DNA of 64,000 nt from Novosphingobium sp. ST904 (lineage in GTDB: Bacteria > Pseudomonadota > Alphaproteobacteria > Sphingomonadales > Sphingomonadaceae). Where the stretch lies: the NCBI RefSeq assembly GCF_001298105.1, contig NZ_LGJH01000142.1, positions 23,803 through 87,802 of the forward strand, given 5' to 3'. A program made the translations under genes and the position numbers. The notes beneath the pieces were generated by a model, which was given only the letters and a program-made list of their open reading frames with translations, did not search any database and had not been told where the DNA came from. Position 1 is the first letter of the stretch; each line of letters opens with the position of its first letter. Of the stretch, positions 63,110 to 64,000 are shown one piece after another.

Positions 63110-63862
63110 TCAGGCGTCGGGCATCATTTCAGCGGAAAAGGGCACATCGAGATGCCATTCTCCGGCTTCGTCCGGCCGAAGATAGATGCCGCCCGAACCC
63201 AGAATGTCACGCGTCAAATCGAGAAGCGGGGCGAGAACATCTTCACTGCTATCCCATTGTTCGCGGCGCTCCCATAGTCCGCGGCACTCTTGTCGCAACC
63301 TGTCCGCAAACTCGCCATAACCTTCGGCCTCTACGGTAGCGCGCGTTCCGGGATACGCGTCCCAGTCGGCCTGTTCGCCGTCCATACCACCAACGAGATA
63401 TGCAATCATCTTGATCGGCTGACATAGTTCGCTTCCGGCCTCTTTGAGTATCCGCAGATGATCCCCATGGTGGCGGTATGCCTTGATCTTTTCATTTGCC
63501 CGTGAACGCGCCCCTGCCGTTGCCGCAATCACGCTTTCAGCATGCTGACCGCTTTGGAGCGGGGCAAAACGCCAAGTGAGGCGGCATACTGCATATTCAT
63601 CCCATATGACGTTTGCGATCTGGAACAAAACCGCGCGCTCAAAATCTTCAATATTGGCGCCCAGCCGTGCATCAGGAACCGCTGCTTCCAGGTGCTTATT
63701 TATTTCGACATGGCCACATTCGTGGGCAATGAGGCCCATCGCTTCCTGGCGCTCCGCCTGAGAGGTCTGCTCGACCGCGATCAATGGCACGAGCATCGCC
63801 GCGTTGAAAACGATATGGCTCTTGGTCACGCCATCTCTTCGGACTTGGCATGTTTTCGCCAC
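63110..63862 (-). CDS. HExxH zinc-metallopeptidase-like protein, N-terminus cut by IS
   Basis: 250 aa are visible. His47-Glu48-Cys-Gly-His51 (GLIAHECGHVEINKHLE) is a gluzincin-type metal site, and Glu89 in VIWDEYAVCRL is a possible third ligand. The frame is open upstream without a good start and runs into the end of the second IS at 63904, so the native N-terminus is probably lost or displaced. The rest is helical (AESVIAATAGARSRANEKIK, VLAPLLDLTRDILGSGG). It lies 93 bp upstream of the TIR-like gene in the same direction, so it might be its partner; function unknown. Confidence 0.6.
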   Translation of the reverse strand: MAKTCQVRRDGVTKSHIVFNAAMLVPLIAVEQTSQAERQEAMGLIAHECGHVEINKHLEAAVPDARLGANIEDFERAVLFQIANVIWDEYAVCRLTWRFAPLQSGQHAESVIAATAGARSRANEKIKAYRHHGDHLRILKEAGSELCQPIKMIAYLVGGMDGEQADWDAYPGTRATVEAEGYGEFADRLRQECRGLWERREQWDSSEDVLAPLLDLTRDILGSGGIYLRPDEAGEWHLDVPFSAEMMPDA

Positions 63863-63903
63863 GCCCTGCAGCTCCTCGGTATTCGTCCTGTCGAATGGCC
63901 TTA

Positions 63904-64000
63904 GGCTCAGGACTCACTGATCAGAGCCAGAAGAGGACAGTTGCAGCCAAGGCGAGTGCGGAAAAGAAGACGGTGGGGCAGCGGTCATATCGTGTAGCGA
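63904..64000 (-). mobile_element. Second IS5-family insertion sequence (left end only)
   Basis: It starts GGCTCAGGACTCACTGATCA, clearly homologous to the end of the IS at 59752 but diverged by several substitutions over the visible 97 bp, so it is a related and not identical element. It has the same orientation as the first IS. The remainder lies beyond the window. Confidence 0.85.
63921..64000 (-). CDS. IS5-family transposase, C-terminus (partial)
   Basis: The last 26 codons of a transposase are visible: ATRYDRCPTVFFSALALAAT, ending VLFWL-stop at 63921-63923, matching the end of orfB in the IS at 59752 (RCPKAFFSAVALAA) with several differences. The rest is outside the window. Confidence 0.85.
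   Translation of the reverse strand, partial: ATRYDRCPTVFFSALALAATVLFWL

Noticed and set aside
1..64000. tRNA, rRNA or CRISPR arrays
   Set aside because: No cloverleaf-like or repeat-spacer structures and no rRNA-like sequence were recognised by eye. A dedicated scan would settle this.
59752..64000. Classical composite transposon made of two identical IS copies
   Set aside because: The visible ends of the two elements differ at many positions, so they are not a recent duplicated pair. Only the left end of the right copy is in the window.

Overview
The window is 64 kb of GC-rich DNA. Gene content (two TonB-dependent receptors, many short-chain dehydrogenases, NodT-type outer-membrane factor, IclR/LysR-controlled aromatic catabolism, an IS5/IS427-type insertion sequence) fits a sphingomonad-like alphaproteobacterium such as Sphingopyxis, Novosphingobium or Sphingobium. 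The genus is an inference. No rRNA, tRNA or CRISPR array was recognised. || Layout. (A) 1-10.3 kb: a catabolic cluster of unknown substrate. A tightly packed leftward operon (SDR, metallo-beta-lactamase-fold hydrolase, catalytic-domain-only E2-like acyltransferase, FAD monooxygenase, SDR, DUF1330 protein, epoxide-hydrolase-like protein) lies next to a TonB-dependent receptor. A divergent rightward set (SDR, NTF2-like, SDR) ends in a strong hairpin. (B) 10.6-17.3 kb: two small exported proteins, a fragment of cysteinyl-tRNA synthetase, an Old Yellow Enzyme, a GST and DUF423 pair, an SDR and a LysR regulator. (C) 17.4-28 kb: what looks like a complete lower pathway for a hydroxyquinol-forming phenol or resorcinol. 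It has a two-component FADH2 monooxygenase with its flavin reductase, hydroxyquinol 1,2-dioxygenase, maleylacetate reductase, 3-oxoadipate CoA-transferase A/B and a beta-ketoadipyl-CoA-type thiolase, with IclR and LysR regulators and an embedded FAD synthetase that appears to lack its riboflavin kinase half. (D) 28-32 kb: MlaA lipoprotein, an Excalibur-domain protein and exported hypotheticals. (E) 33-37 kb: a soluble PAS histidine kinase with a lone receiver protein and a FixJ-type regulator, then a small beta-barrel protein. (F) 37.7-53.7 kb: a MocR-like regulator without its PLP lysine, two NAD(P)-binding paralogues, TetR and LysR regulators, an Ohr/OsmC-like protein, a tripartite efflux operon, an OmpA-like lipoprotein, a second FixJ-type regulator, an alpha/beta hydrolase, a cupin and an AhpD-like protein. 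(G) 54.1-59.8 kb: a second receiver and kinase pair that runs directly into a TonB receptor and a PepSY membrane protein, a probable metal/siderophore uptake operon. (H) 59.75-64 kb: two related IS5-family elements bounding a less GC-rich 3.3 kb segment with a TIR-like gene and an HExxH gene, a candidate defence-type module. || A striking property is that about a third of the genes are split by a single-base indel, almost always a one-base loss and often in a short G/C run, with an intact reading frame resuming at once. This is most simply read as uncorrected assembly error. I list these genes as whole, with the frameshift position given. || How it fits together: regions A and C together suggest a strain equipped to take up (TonB), oxidise (FAD and FADH2 monooxygenases, SDRs) and funnel a cyclic or phenolic compound into succinyl-CoA and acetyl-CoA. 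Regions E-G add duplicated two-component control and stress/efflux functions.
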